NCBI GenBank assembly: GCA_945870175.1
Contig: CAMBRJ010000112.1
Coordinates: forward strand, 1 to 8,015
Source: Gemmatimonas phototrophica
Lineage (GTDB): Bacteria > Gemmatimonadota > Gemmatimonadetes > Gemmatimonadales > Gemmatimonadaceae
DNA length: 8,015 nucleotides
Reading direction: 5' to 3'
In this document: piece by piece, positions 1 through 6,960 of the stretch
How positions within the stretch are numbered: the stretch's first letter is position 1
How the letters are laid out: every line of letters starts with the position of its first letter
Program-made: the position numbers and the translations under genes
Notes under the pieces: generated by a model
What the model was told of the DNA's origin: nothing
Database searches by the model: none
The model's input: the letters and a program-made list of their open reading frames with translations, nothing else

Positions 1-2
1 CT

Positions 3-1082
3 TTGACTCACGGCGGCGCGGTGGATCTCGCGCGGCGCCTGAAAGCGCAGGCATTTGGCCTGGGGTTCGACCTGGTGGGGATCACCACGGTGGGCGAGCC
101 CACGACCCGCGCCGCCTTCGACGCGTGGCTCGAGGCCGGCTATCACGGAGACATGGCCTACCTGGCCGGCGAAGGCGCCGAGTTGCGACGGGATAGTCGA
201 CGCCCGCATGCCGGGGCCACCCACGCCATCGTGTTGGCCACACAGTACGGCGGTCGGGAGCCCAGCGGCCCGGTGGCGCGCTATGCGCGGGGCGACGACT
301 ACCACGAACTGCTGCGCGAGCGCACGCGGGGGCTGCACCACTGGCTGGAGGCCGAACTTTGCCGACCGGTGAACGCGCGGCCCTATGTGGACAGTGGTCC
401 GATTCTCGAACGCGATCTCGCGCAGCGGGCTGGGCTTGGGTGGTTCGGCAAGAACACCATGCTGATCAACCCGAAAGCCGGCTCGTTCTTCTTCCTGTCG
501 TCGCTGTTCGTGGCGCTGGAGGAGAACGACGTTCTCGCGGTGGACGATCCTTTCGAGGCCGACCGCTGCGGAAGCTGTACGCGCTGTCTCGATGCCTGCC
601 CGACGCAGGCGTTCACGGGCCCACGCGTGCTCGACGCCACGCAGTGTATCAGCTATCTCACGATCGAACTGCGCGGCGTGATTCCGGAGCCGCTGCGCGA
701 GAAGATCGACGGACTGCTGTACGGCTGCGATATCTGCCAGGCGGTGTGCCCGTGGAACGTGTCGTTCACCACCGCGCTGCGTGAGCCGGCCTTTGCACCG
801 CGCGACCTGTTGCGCGACGCCAGCTCTCGCGAAGGCACGGGGGCCCTCGCGCGCGAAATCCTGATGATGGAGCCGGCGGATTACGCCGCCGCGTTCAAGG
901 GTAGTGCGATGAAGCGCGCGAAACTCTGGATGCTCAAGCGCAATGCGTGTGTGGTGCTGGGGAACGTTGGCACTGACGAAGATCTCGCGGCGCTCGAGGC
1001 GATGCTGGTGCACGAGCACGAGGTCGTGCGCGAGCATGCGGCGTGGGCAGTTGCCAGAATCACACGACACGCGCATCAATAG
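3..1082 (+). CDS. queG: Epoxyqueuosine reductase QueG (start uncertain, possibly 5'-partial)
   Basis: Cobalamin- and iron-sulfur-dependent cytoplasmic enzyme that reduces epoxyqueuosine to queuosine in the wobble position of tRNAs with GUN anticodons. Seen in the 359-residue product: an N-terminal DUF1730-type region, the motif VDSGPILER at about 129-137 whose Asp130 matches the proposed catalytic acid of the family, and a ferredoxin-like double cluster region. The eight cysteines fall at 189, 192, 195, 199, 215, 242, 245 and 249, the full set for two 4Fe-4S clusters. After this come the usual C-terminal region and one HEAT-like repeat (about 305-352). Length is normal for full-length QueG. 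The first possible start is a TTG at base 3, with a GTG at 21 as an alternative. The frame is open to the window edge, so the true start may lie upstream. No other queuosine gene is visible nearby. The family call is secure; only the start is in doubt. Confidence 0.95.
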   Translation: MTHGGAVDLARRLKAQAFGLGFDLVGITTVGEPTTRAAFDAWLEAGYHGDMAYLAGEGAELRRDSRRPHAGATHAIVLATQYGGREPSGPVARYARGDDYHELLRERTRGLHHWLEAELCRPVNARPYVDSGPILERDLAQRAGLGWFGKNTMLINPKAGSFFFLSSLFVALEENDVLAVDDPFEADRCGSCTRCLDACPTQAFTGPRVLDATQCISYLTIELRGVIPEPLREKIDGLLYGCDICQAVCPWNVSFTTALREPAFAPRDLLRDASSREGTGALAREILMMEPADYAAAFKGSAMKRAKLWMLKRNACVVLGNVGTDEDLAALEAMLVHEHEVVREHAAWAVARITRHAHQ

Positions 1083-1107
1083 TCGACATGCAGCAACAGC
1101 ATTCCTC

Positions 1108-1902
1108 ATGACCCGCCACGCCGCGCTCGCCCTCGGCGCGATGCTGCTCGCCTCCCCGCTGTCGGCGCAAAGCACCGGCGCACTCACCGGGCGCGTCGTG
1201 CACGCTGCCACCAATCAGCCGGTGGCAGGAGTGGAGCTGAGCATCCCGGCAATCTCACGCACGGTGCTCACGGACTCGGGCGGGACCTTTGTGCTTCGCG
1301 ATATCGCGGTCGCGCGGTATCAGGTTGTCCTGCGCAAAGTTGGGTTCCAGCCGTTGGCGTCTACGATTGCCACCACGGGTGCCGACGTCGCCGCGCAGAT
1401 CCTGCGTCTCGCCCCCATCGCGACCGAGCTCTCCGAGGTCGTTGTCGTGTCCTCCATGGCTGACCTTCGATTGACGTCGTTCGAAGAGCACCGCCGCGCG
1501 CGGATGGGCGGGTCGTTCCTCACGGCCAAACAACTCGAGCAGGAGCGTGGGCGCGCACTGGCCGATGTGTTGCAGACAGTGAGTGGGGCGGACATCGTCC
1601 GCCTCGGCAGAGGTTCGGCGTACTTCGCAACACGCCGAGGCTACGACTCGTTCATGAACATGCCTGGCGTCGGTGCCGGGGATCGGATGCGTGGTGCCTC
1701 CCCCGGGCTCTGCTACGCGGCGGTGGTGGTGAACAACGTGTTCGTGTACCGCGGTGAAGGTGGTGACGAGCTATTCGACCTGAATTCGCTGGCTCCGGAC
1801 GACATCCTGGCGATCGAGGTCTACAAGGGTGGGGCGACCATGCCGCTGGAGTACAACGCCACGCGAAAGACGTGCGGGTTGCTGGTGATTTTCACGAAGT
1901 AG
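1108..1902 (+). CDS. Secreted carboxypeptidase-regulatory-like / TonB-plug domain protein without barrel
   Basis: The product has 264 residues. Residues 1-20 form a signal peptide with a hydrophobic core (LALGAMLLA) and a likely cut after LSA, before Gln21. Residues about 24-103 look like a carboxypeptidase regulatory-like beta-sandwich (GRVVHAATNQPVAGVEL, GTFVLRDIAVARYQV, RKVGFQP). Residues about 105-264 resemble a TonB-dependent-receptor plug, with an LSEVVVV linker, a TAKQLEQERGRALADVLQTV helix and the closing IEVYKGGATMPLEYNATRKT strand pair. The protein then stops where a receptor would begin its 22-strand barrel. Two cysteines (202, 256) could form a disulfide once exported. I chose the ATG at 1108 because the signal peptide begins there; the frame stays open upstream, but only as antisense-like sequence inside queG. 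It starts 25 bases after queG and has no clear Shine-Dalgarno. A periplasmic or outer-membrane-associated role is inferred; no ligand can be named. Confidence 0.82.
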   Translation: MTRHAALALGAMLLASPLSAQSTGALTGRVVHAATNQPVAGVELSIPAISRTVLTDSGGTFVLRDIAVARYQVVLRKVGFQPLASTIATTGADVAAQILRLAPIATELSEVVVVSSMADLRLTSFEEHRRARMGGSFLTAKQLEQERGRALADVLQTVSGADIVRLGRGSAYFATRRGYDSFMNMPGVGAGDRMRGASPGLCYAAVVVNNVFVYRGEGGDELFDLNSLAPDDILAIEVYKGGATMPLEYNATRKTCGLLVIFTK

Positions 1903-1915
1903 CCCGGCGTGCTCG

Positions 1916-1935
1916 ACCAGCGCCTGATGCCGGCA
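1916..1935. repeat. Near-perfect 20-base direct repeat, intergenic copy
   Basis: These 20 bases match 2376-2395 at 19 of 20 positions in the same orientation. This copy lies in the gap between the stops of the plug gene (1902) and recQ (1970). The other copy encodes part of the RecQ zinc module. Read on the - strand, the similarity extends to about 27 bases with 4 mismatches. The identity was counted by eye, and its origin (chance, a fragment duplication or a shared signal) is open. Confidence 0.5.
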
Positions 1936-1969
1936 ATAGCTTCCCCCAGCTTCGCCGACGGTGAACGGA

Positions 1970-3574
1970 TCACCCCCGCAGCACGTCCAAAAACGCGGCG
2001 CCGTAGCGCTCGAGTTTTGCCTCACCAACACCAGGCACCTGCAGCAGCTCACGGGAACTACCCGGCCGGCGGGCGACCATCTCCAGCAGGACCTTGTCGC
2101 CGAATACGATGTACGCCGGCACGCCGGCTTCATCGGCCAGTTGGCGCCGCACGACACGCAGTCGCTCGAACAGCTCCTTCTCGTCGTCGTCCAGCATCGC
2201 GGCGTCGGGACCACGCGATGTGCGCCCGCTCGTGCCGCCACTGACCGCGGCGCGACGCGCACGCGAGGTGCCCACCTGCGACTCCACCAGTTCGGCGATA
2301 CGCTCGTCGGTCTTATGCCCCGTGCACACGTCGCACGAGCTCCCGCACGGCCCGATCACTTCGTCGAAATGCGCCACCAGTGCCTGATGCCGGCAGCGCG
2401 ACCGCTCCACGAGATCGAATAACGCCACCGTGGCGAGCCGCGTGCGTTCGCGCACGCTGTCGTCATCGAGATTATCCAGAAAGCGCTCATGCAGCTTCAC
2501 GTCGGCCCACGAATAAAACATCACGCAATCACTCGGCACGCCGTCGCGACCGGCGCGACCGATCTCCTGATACCACGACTCGATGTCCTTCGGCATGTCG
2601 CGATGAATCACGAAGCGCACGTTGGACTTGTCGATGCCCATGCCGAACGCCACCGTCGCGACGATCACGTCGATGTCGTCGCGCTGAAATGCTTCCTGAT
2701 TGCGCGCCCGCACGTCAGGCTCGAGCCCGGCGTGATACGGCAACGCACGAACGCCTTGGGCCGACAGAAATTCGGCGGTCTGATCCACGCCTTTTCGGCT
2801 CTGGCAATACACGATGCCACTCTCGCCATCGTGCGCACGGATCAGCGCCAGCATCTCGGCGCGGGTATTCCCGCCCTGCCCCTTCTTGCGCGTCGCGATC
2901 TGCAGATTGGGGCGGAAGAACGAGCCCTTGAAGCCGGCTGGCTTGCGCATGCCGAGCTGCTTCAGAATGTCGAGGGCGACGCGGCGGGTGGCGGTCGCCG
3001 TGAGCGCGAGCACCGGCACGTCGAGCTGCTCCTTGAGTCCCTGCAATCGGCGATACGACGGACGGAAATCATGCCCCCACTGACTGATGCAGTGGGCCTC
3101 GTCGACCACCAGCAGCGAGATCGGACAGTCTCGCACGAAGTCGCCGAGGTAGCCGTCGAGCGCTTCGGGCGCGAGAAACACCAATTCGTACTCGCCGGCG
3201 CGGAACGCGTCCATGCGCGCGCGTCGCTCGTCGAAGTCCAGCGTGGAGTTGATGGCGGTGACCTTGAAGCCAAGGCCGGCCACGGCGTCCACCTGATCCT
3301 TCATGAGCGAGATCAGCGGCGAGATCACCAGCACCGTGCCGTCGAGCAAACGAGCCGGCAGCTGGTACGTGAGCGACTTGCCCGCGCCCGTCGGCATCAG
3401 GGCAATACAATCCTTGCCGGCCAATACGGCGTCGATGACTTCGCGCTGCCCTGGACGGAACTCGTCAAACCCGAAGACATCGCGGAGGACGCCTTCGGGG
3501 GTGCGTGACGTGGCAGTCTGTTTGTGGGGCAAGGCGATACGTGTGATCGGTGCGCGAGGGCCGGTGCTCTTCAC
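1970..3574 (-). CDS. recQ: RecQ-family ATP-dependent DNA helicase lacking the winged-helix domain
   Basis: A 3'-5' superfamily 2 DNA helicase acting in repair and recombination. In the 534-residue product the motif order is: motif 0 FDEFRPGQ (36-43), Walker A PTGAGKS (61-67), DEAH (158-161) followed by the RecQ aromatic-rich loop (CISQWGHDFRP, 162-172), LTATAT (191-196), motif V around 302-324 and motif VI QEIGRAGRDG (336-345). Zinc-module cysteines sit at 394, 410, 414 and 417. An HRDC domain follows at about 463-534, including LLQVPGVGEAKLERYG. Only about 45 low-complexity, Ser/Gly/Arg-rich residues separate the last zinc cysteine from HRDC. The roughly 100-residue winged helix found there in E. 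coli RecQ (about 609 residues) is therefore missing. The start is a GTG at 3574 preceded by an in-frame TAG two codons earlier, so it is the longest possible. An AGG lies only two bases from it, so a start within the next 15 codons (such as the TTG at codon 15) is possible. Confidence 0.95.
   Translation of the reverse strand: MKSTGPRAPITRIALPHKQTATSRTPEGVLRDVFGFDEFRPGQREVIDAVLAGKDCIALMPTGAGKSLTYQLPARLLDGTVLVISPLISLMKDQVDAVAGLGFKVTAINSTLDFDERRARMDAFRAGEYELVFLAPEALDGYLGDFVRDCPISLLVVDEAHCISQWGHDFRPSYRRLQGLKEQLDVPVLALTATATRRVALDILKQLGMRKPAGFKGSFFRPNLQIATRKKGQGGNTRAEMLALIRAHDGESGIVYCQSRKGVDQTAEFLSAQGVRALPYHAGLEPDVRARNQEAFQRDDIDVIVATVAFGMGIDKSNVRFVIHRDMPKDIESWYQEIGRAGRDGVPSDCVMFYSWADVKLHERFLDNLDDDSVRERTRLATVALFDLVERSRCRHQALVAHFDEVIGPCGSSCDVCTGHKTDERIAELVESQVGTSRARRAAVSGGTSGRTSRGPDAAMLDDDEKELFERLRVVRRQLADEAGVPAYIVFGDKVLLEMVARRPGSSRELLQVPGVGEAKLERYGAAFLDVLRG
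2376..2395. repeat. Near-perfect 20-base direct repeat, copy inside recQ
   Basis: This partner of 1916-1935 differs at one base. On the - strand it covers the codons for Cys-Arg-His-Gln-Ala-Leu at the first zinc-binding cysteine of RecQ (Cys394). Its sequence is explained by the coding function; the unexplained copy is the intergenic one. Confidence 0.5.
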
Positions 3575-3630
3575 AACCTAACGGCACGGTCCCCACGGCA
3601 GGCATCCGACCACGCCTGCGCTCGTGGATG

Positions 3631-4203
3631 CTATCGCGGGAACTTGAGCATCATCAGCCGGACCGATTCGCGGATCCGCTTCTCCATCTCCCGGGGATTC
3701 TCGAGCAGCCCACCGACGTCAGTCTGGGACCAGCCCCGCCAGAGAATCGCCTTGGCCTTGGGCTCCGCGACATCGACGATCAGGGTGCCCTCCTCATACT
3801 CGAGCACCATATCGGACTTGCCGTCCCGCGGCGAGGAGTAGCCGCGACCCTCATCCGCCCTGATCACGTCCACCCGCTGCCGTACACTCGCGTGGTAGTG
3901 CACCAGCAGGGCGGGCGACACGGTAGCTCGCATGAGGCCGCGCGCCGCCAACTCGAGTTCGACCGCGGCACGCACCCGGGAGTCGAAAAACGGATTGTTG
4001 TCCAGTCTGGGGTCGCCCACCGGCAGCGAGTCACCGCCGCCCCAGTCGAATGTCCGGTACTGGTCGAGCCGAACGCCCGGCGCAAAGTCGGCACCGACAT
4101 GCACCGTCGCGCAGGCCGAGAGGAGGGCGACGGTGAAGAGGACCACGACGCGACCGGACCAACGCGCGGCGGCACTCACGTGGCGATAGGTGGAAGTGTG
4201 CAT
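3631..4203 (-). CDS. DUF4136-family lipoprotein
   Basis: The 190-residue product carries an N-terminal positive region, a hydrophobic stretch (VVVLFTVAL, about 19-27) and a lipobox LSAC ending at Cys31, so it should be lipidated. Ala follows the cysteine, which under the E. coli +2 rule favours the outer membrane. The mature part fits DUF4136: an early DFAPGVRLDQYRTFDW segment (39-54), the NPFFDSRVRAAVELELAARG helix (70-89), a central strand pair (LVHYHASV; GTLIVDVAEPKAKAILWRGW), and the closing REMEKRIRESVRLMMLKFPR. The function of DUF4136 proteins is not established. I chose the ATG at 4203 because it places the lipobox correctly; the longer frame to 4380 would run into the reductase gene and add an Arg/Trp-rich tail without a family match. 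There is no visible Shine-Dalgarno. It sits 82 bases after the quinone reductase gene and 56 bases before recQ, with no evident functional tie to either. Confidence 0.88.
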   Translation of the reverse strand: MHTSTYRHVSAAARWSGRVVVLFTVALLSACATVHVGADFAPGVRLDQYRTFDWGGGDSLPVGDPRLDNNPFFDSRVRAAVELELAARGLMRATVSPALLVHYHASVRQRVDVIRADEGRGYSSPRDGKSDMVLEYEEGTLIVDVAEPKAKAILWRGWSQTDVGGLLENPREMEKRIRESVRLMMLKFPR

Positions 4204-4285
4204 GGGACGAAGTTGCCACGACCGCCCCAACCGCGATGTCAGGAAAGTCCGCACACCCCGTAGGTGGTGACGGCGACCAGACACA

Positions 4286-5266
4286 TCATCCGTGCGGCGC
4301 CACCACCACCTTCCCGACGACCTGGCGGTCGAGCATGGCCCGCAGCGCGGCGGCGCTCTGGTCCAACGAATACCGCGCACTGACTACCGGCGTGATCGTA
4401 CCGTCGCTCGCCCACGCCATCAGTTGTGCGAGGTGGCGCGCGTTCGCGGCGGGCTCGCGTTGCTCGAACGATCCCCAGAACACGCCCACAATGGAGGCGC
4501 CTTTTAGCAGCGGCAGGTTGAGCGGCAACGCAGGAATGGCACCGCCCGCAAAGCCGACCACCAGATAGCGTCCACCCCAGGCGATGCTGCGAAAGGCGGG
4601 TTCGGCGAGGTCACCACCCACCGGATCACAGATCACGTCGGGACCGAGGCCGTTGGTAAGCGCCTTGAGCCGATCGCGCAGCGATTCCGTGGTGTAGTTG
4701 ATGACCTCATCGGCCCCGTGCGTGCGGCATAGCGCCAGCTTCTCGTCGGTACTCGCCGCCGCGATGACGCGCGCGCCGAGTGCCTTGCCGATCATGATGG
4801 CGGCGAGTCCCACGCCACCGGATGCGCCCAACACCAGCATCGTCTCGCCGCGGGCGAGCTGTGCGCGATCGATGAGCGCGTGCATCGCCGTGCCGTACGC
4901 GAGCGGCAAGGTGGTCGCGATGTCGAACGACAGCGCGTCGGGAATCGGCGTGACGGCCGACGCCGGTGCGCACAGGCGCTCGGCGAAGGCGCCCGTTCGT
5001 GTGAAGGCCACCACCCGCTGGCCCACGTGCAAATGATTGACGCCCGAGCCCACCTCGATGATCACGCCGGCGGCTTCTCCGCCAGGCGTGAACGGCAGCG
5101 GCGGACGCACCTGATACTGCCCCATCACCATCAACGCATCGGGAAAGTTCACGCCGGCCGCGTGCACCGCGAGGACGACATGGCCAGCGGCGGCCACCGG
5201 GTCCGGCACGGTTCGCACCGTGAGTGTTTCGGGCTGATCAAAGGCCCCACAGATGACAGCGCGCAT
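4286..5266 (-). CDS. NADPH:quinone oxidoreductase-like MDR enzyme (zinc-independent)
   Basis: A medium-chain dehydrogenase/reductase of 326 residues, usual for the quinone oxidoreductase branch. Seen: the N-terminal GroES-like fold with AGVNFPDALMVMGQY (37-51) and TPGGEAAGVIIEVGSG (60-75), then a Rossmann domain with the nucleotide loop GASGGVG (147-153) and ASTDEKLALC after the second strand. Later come a VGGDLAEPAFRSIAWGGR segment and IVGVFWGSF (259-267), the latter typical of quinone-oxidoreductase-like members. The GHE and Cys cluster that binds zinc in alcohol dehydrogenases is absent, so a zinc-free, NAD(P)H-dependent reduction of a quinone, enone or similar carbonyl is expected. The exact substrate is unknown. 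It begins with ATG five bases after the stop of the thioesterase gene and has no clear Shine-Dalgarno of its own, suggesting translation coupled to the upstream gene in one operon. Confidence 0.92.
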   Translation of the reverse strand: MRAVICGAFDQPETLTVRTVPDPVAAAGHVVLAVHAAGVNFPDALMVMGQYQVRPPLPFTPGGEAAGVIIEVGSGVNHLHVGQRVVAFTRTGAFAERLCAPASAVTPIPDALSFDIATTLPLAYGTAMHALIDRAQLARGETMLVLGASGGVGLAAIMIGKALGARVIAAASTDEKLALCRTHGADEVINYTTESLRDRLKALTNGLGPDVICDPVGGDLAEPAFRSIAWGGRYLVVGFAGGAIPALPLNLPLLKGASIVGVFWGSFEQREPAANARHLAQLMAWASDGTITPVVSARYSLDQSAAALRAMLDRQVVGKVVVAPHG

Positions 5267-5271
5267 GCGAC

Positions 5272-5727
5272 TTAGCTGGTCGAGGTCGGAGAGGATGGCG
5301 CACGCAGGCCCTCGAGCGCCTGCCGCACCGCATCCGGAATCGGCACCGACGTCCGCGACGTGCGATCGACATAGACATGAACGAAGTGACCCAACGCGGC
5401 CGTCGATTCGTCGTCATTGCGGAACAACGCGAGTTCGTAGCGCACACTGGAGCGCCCCAGATGCACGACGCGCACGCCAGCGGTGACGCGATCGGGGAAG
5501 GTGATCGGCGACAGATAGCGGCACTGCGTTTCCACCACGAGACCGATGGCGTCGCTGCCGGCGATATCGAGCAGGCCGCGCTCGATCAGCCAGCGATTGA
5601 CCGCGGTGTCGAAAAAGCTGTAGTACACCACGTTGTTCACGTGACCATACGCATCGTTGTCCATCCAGCGCGTATCGATCGTCGTGCAATGCGCGTAGTG
5701 CGCTCGCGTCTCGGCCGTGTCCGTCAC
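5272..5727 (-). CDS. Acyl-CoA thioesterase, 4HBT hotdog family
   Basis: A 151-residue single hotdog domain. The signature RWMDNDAYGHVNNVVYYSFF lies at about 20-39. Asp25 in DNDAYGHVNN aligns with the catalytic acid of 4-hydroxybenzoyl-CoA-type thioesterases, and the helix that follows (FFDTAVNRWLIERGL) is typical of the group. Later strands include VETQCRYLSPITFPDRVTAG and SSVRYELALF. The expected role is cytosolic hydrolysis of an acyl-CoA to the free acid and CoA, probably as a tetramer; acyl specificity cannot be read. The start is a GTG at 5727 whose last two bases lie in the TGA stop of the dehydrogenase gene, a four-base GTGA overlap, with GAGG four bases upstream. The C-terminus ends in a Ser/Thr/Pro-rich tail. 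It is closely packed between the iron alcohol dehydrogenase and the quinone reductase, pointing to a joint pathway. Confidence 0.92.
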   Translation of the reverse strand: MTDTAETRAHYAHCTTIDTRWMDNDAYGHVNNVVYYSFFDTAVNRWLIERGLLDIAGSDAIGLVVETQCRYLSPITFPDRVTAGVRVVHLGRSSVRYELALFRNDDESTAALGHFVHVYVDRTSRTSVPIPDAVRQALEGLRAPSSPTSTS

Positions 5728-5735
5728 AACGCCTC
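5724..5735 (-). promoter_or_regulatory. GTGA stop-start overlap with internal ribosome-binding site
   Basis: The TGA stop of the dehydrogenase gene (5726-5724) shares bases with the GTG start of the thioesterase gene (5727-5725). On the - strand GAGG occupies 5735-5732, four bases before the GTG. It is the only reasonably placed Shine-Dalgarno-like sequence I see in the window, although it also encodes Glu-Ala codons. The arrangement suggests termination-reinitiation coupling. Confidence 0.6.
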
Positions 5736-6878
5736 GCGGTAGAGTGCCAGTGCCTGCTCGTAGCTGACGTCACGCGGATTGTTCACCAGCAACCGATGCA
5801 CTTTCATGGCGTCGGTGGCAAGTCCCGGCAGATCGGCCTCGATCACGCCCAACTCGCCCAGCGTGCGCTCGAGCCCGAGTTCGCCCACGATGATGGCCAT
5901 CGCATCGATGAACGCGCGGCCGCTGGCACTCCGGTGCCACGTGCGCTCCGTGGCACGCACGGCGTCGGCCAGTTCGGCGTACATCGCGTCCGCGTCGGGG
6001 AGATTGAACTCGAGCACCGGCAGCAGCACCAACGCATTGCTCAGCCCATGCGGCACATGGAACTGTCCGCCAATGGGATAGGCCAGCGCATGCACGGCAC
6101 CCACGGGCGCGTTGGCGAAGGCCATACCGGCCAGCATGGAGCCCTGCAGCATCGCACGACGCGCCTCCAGATTGCTGCCGTCTTCGATCGCCGCGACGAT
6201 ATGATCGGAGAGCAACCGCAGCGCGCGTAAGGCGAGCGTATCGGAAAGCACGTTCTTGGCGTGACGACTGGTGTACGCCTCGATGGCGTGCACCATCGCA
6301 TCGATGCCGGTCATCGCCGTCACGCGCGCCGGAAGCCCACGTGTGAGCGTGGCGTCGAGCACCGCGACGTCGGCATACAAGCGTCGTGAGACCACGCCCT
6401 GCTTTTCCCCGTTCGGCATCGTTACGATCGCGATCGGCGTCACTTCGGAACCGGTGCCCGCCGTCGTCGGCACCTGAATCAGCGGCCAGCGTACGCCCAC
6501 CGCGCGGCCAACCCCGAACACCGCGTCCAGCGTCTCACCGGAGCGCGACAGTAGGGCGACGAGCTTGGCGACATCGAGCGAACTGCCGCCGCCAAATCCG
6601 ATCACGCCGTCGGCGCGCGACGTTAGGGCCAGCGCGACCGCGGCCTCCACGCACGAGGCCGGCGGATCGGCCAGGACATCGGAGAAGACCGTGACATCGA
6701 GACCCAGCGTGCGCAGCCGCGCGAGCATCGGCTCGAGCAGCCCCGCCTCCACAATGCCGCGATCGGTGACCACGAGGGGGCGGCTGACACCGAACTCGCG
6801 CAGCAGATCACCCAGTCGCTCACTCTCGCCGTCAGCGCAGATCACACGCGGCGGCGTTTCGAAGCTGAAGTTGGACAT
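5724..6878 (-). CDS. Iron-containing alcohol dehydrogenase (group III)
   Basis: An NAD(P)-dependent dehydrogenase of 384 residues, the usual length for the Fe-ADH family, which interconverts alcohols and aldehydes or ketones. Seen: the N-terminal nucleotide domain with GFGGGSSLDVAK (94-105) and PTTAGTGSEVTP (137-148), then the helical metal domain. Metal ligands match the family spacing exactly: Asp193 and His197 in GIDAMVHAIEAYTS, His263 in VGAVHALAYPIGG, and His277 in HVPHGLSNA. The family's closing Asn-Asn-Pro-Arg segment lies at 366-369. The substrate is not evident; lactaldehyde reductase, butanol dehydrogenase and 4-hydroxybutyrate dehydrogenase share these motifs. I chose the ATG at 6878 (MSNFSFETPPRV) because the frame above it to 7037 adds an Arg/Cys-rich tail that overlaps the GGT gene. 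It lies 82 bases after the GGT stop and leads the tightly packed three-gene unit. Confidence 0.94.
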   Translation of the reverse strand: MSNFSFETPPRVICADGESERLGDLLREFGVSRPLVVTDRGIVEAGLLEPMLARLRTLGLDVTVFSDVLADPPASCVEAAVALALTSRADGVIGFGGGSSLDVAKLVALLSRSGETLDAVFGVGRAVGVRWPLIQVPTTAGTGSEVTPIAIVTMPNGEKQGVVSRRLYADVAVLDATLTRGLPARVTAMTGIDAMVHAIEAYTSRHAKNVLSDTLALRALRLLSDHIVAAIEDGSNLEARRAMLQGSMLAGMAFANAPVGAVHALAYPIGGQFHVPHGLSNALVLLPVLEFNLPDADAMYAELADAVRATERTWHRSASGRAFIDAMAIIVGELGLERTLGELGVIEADLPGLATDAMKVHRLLVNNPRDVSYEQALALYREAL

Positions 6879-6960
6879 GCTCAAGGTTAGCGGGCCATGG
6901 CGAGGCGAGTAACCCACGGCATGACCATCAGGGCATGTGCGGCGCGGCGATGTTGAGCGT

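Noticed and set aside
943..1107. N-terminal extension of the plug protein
   Set aside because: It lies inside the queG coding region and is Arg/Trp/Cys-rich. The signal peptide begins at the ATG at 1108.
1903..1969. Possible bidirectional terminator between the convergent genes (CCGGC at 1904-1908 with GCCGG at 1929-1933)
   Set aside because: The stem is only five base pairs with a 20-base loop and no T-run on either strand.
1771..2262. A 163-residue - strand frame crossing the recQ end into the plug gene
   Set aside because: It overlaps two well-supported genes in other frames and has no coherent domain. Only the short RecQ-like stretch near 1935 is notable, and that is reported separately.
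2489..3508. A 339-residue open frame on the + strand opposite recQ
   Set aside because: Its codons pair exactly with recQ codons in the register where stops require TTA, CTA or TCA codons in the sense gene, which are rare in GC-rich genes. The protein is His/Arg/Asp-rich and has no recognisable domain.
3603..3630. Hairpin after the DUF4136 stop (CCACG at 3610-3614 with CGTGG at 3623-3627)
   Set aside because: It is a five-pair stem with an eight-base loop and no T-run, too weak to call a terminator.
3550..4263. A 237-residue open frame on the + strand opposite the DUF4136 gene
   Set aside because: It is in the same antisense register as the recQ shadow. The lipoprotein on the other strand has a lipobox and family motifs; this one has none.
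4880..6230. Open frames of 100-145 residues on the + strand (4880-5275, 5377-5742, 5796-6230)
   Set aside because: All lie in the same codon-complement register opposite the reductase, thioesterase and dehydrogenase genes. Their composition is typical of shadows.
6879..6960. Promoter for the dehydrogenase operon in the 82-base gap after GGT
   Set aside because: I see no convincing -35/-10 pair. The distant six-base inverted repeat at the gap ends (6879-6884 and 6953-6958) is short enough to be chance.
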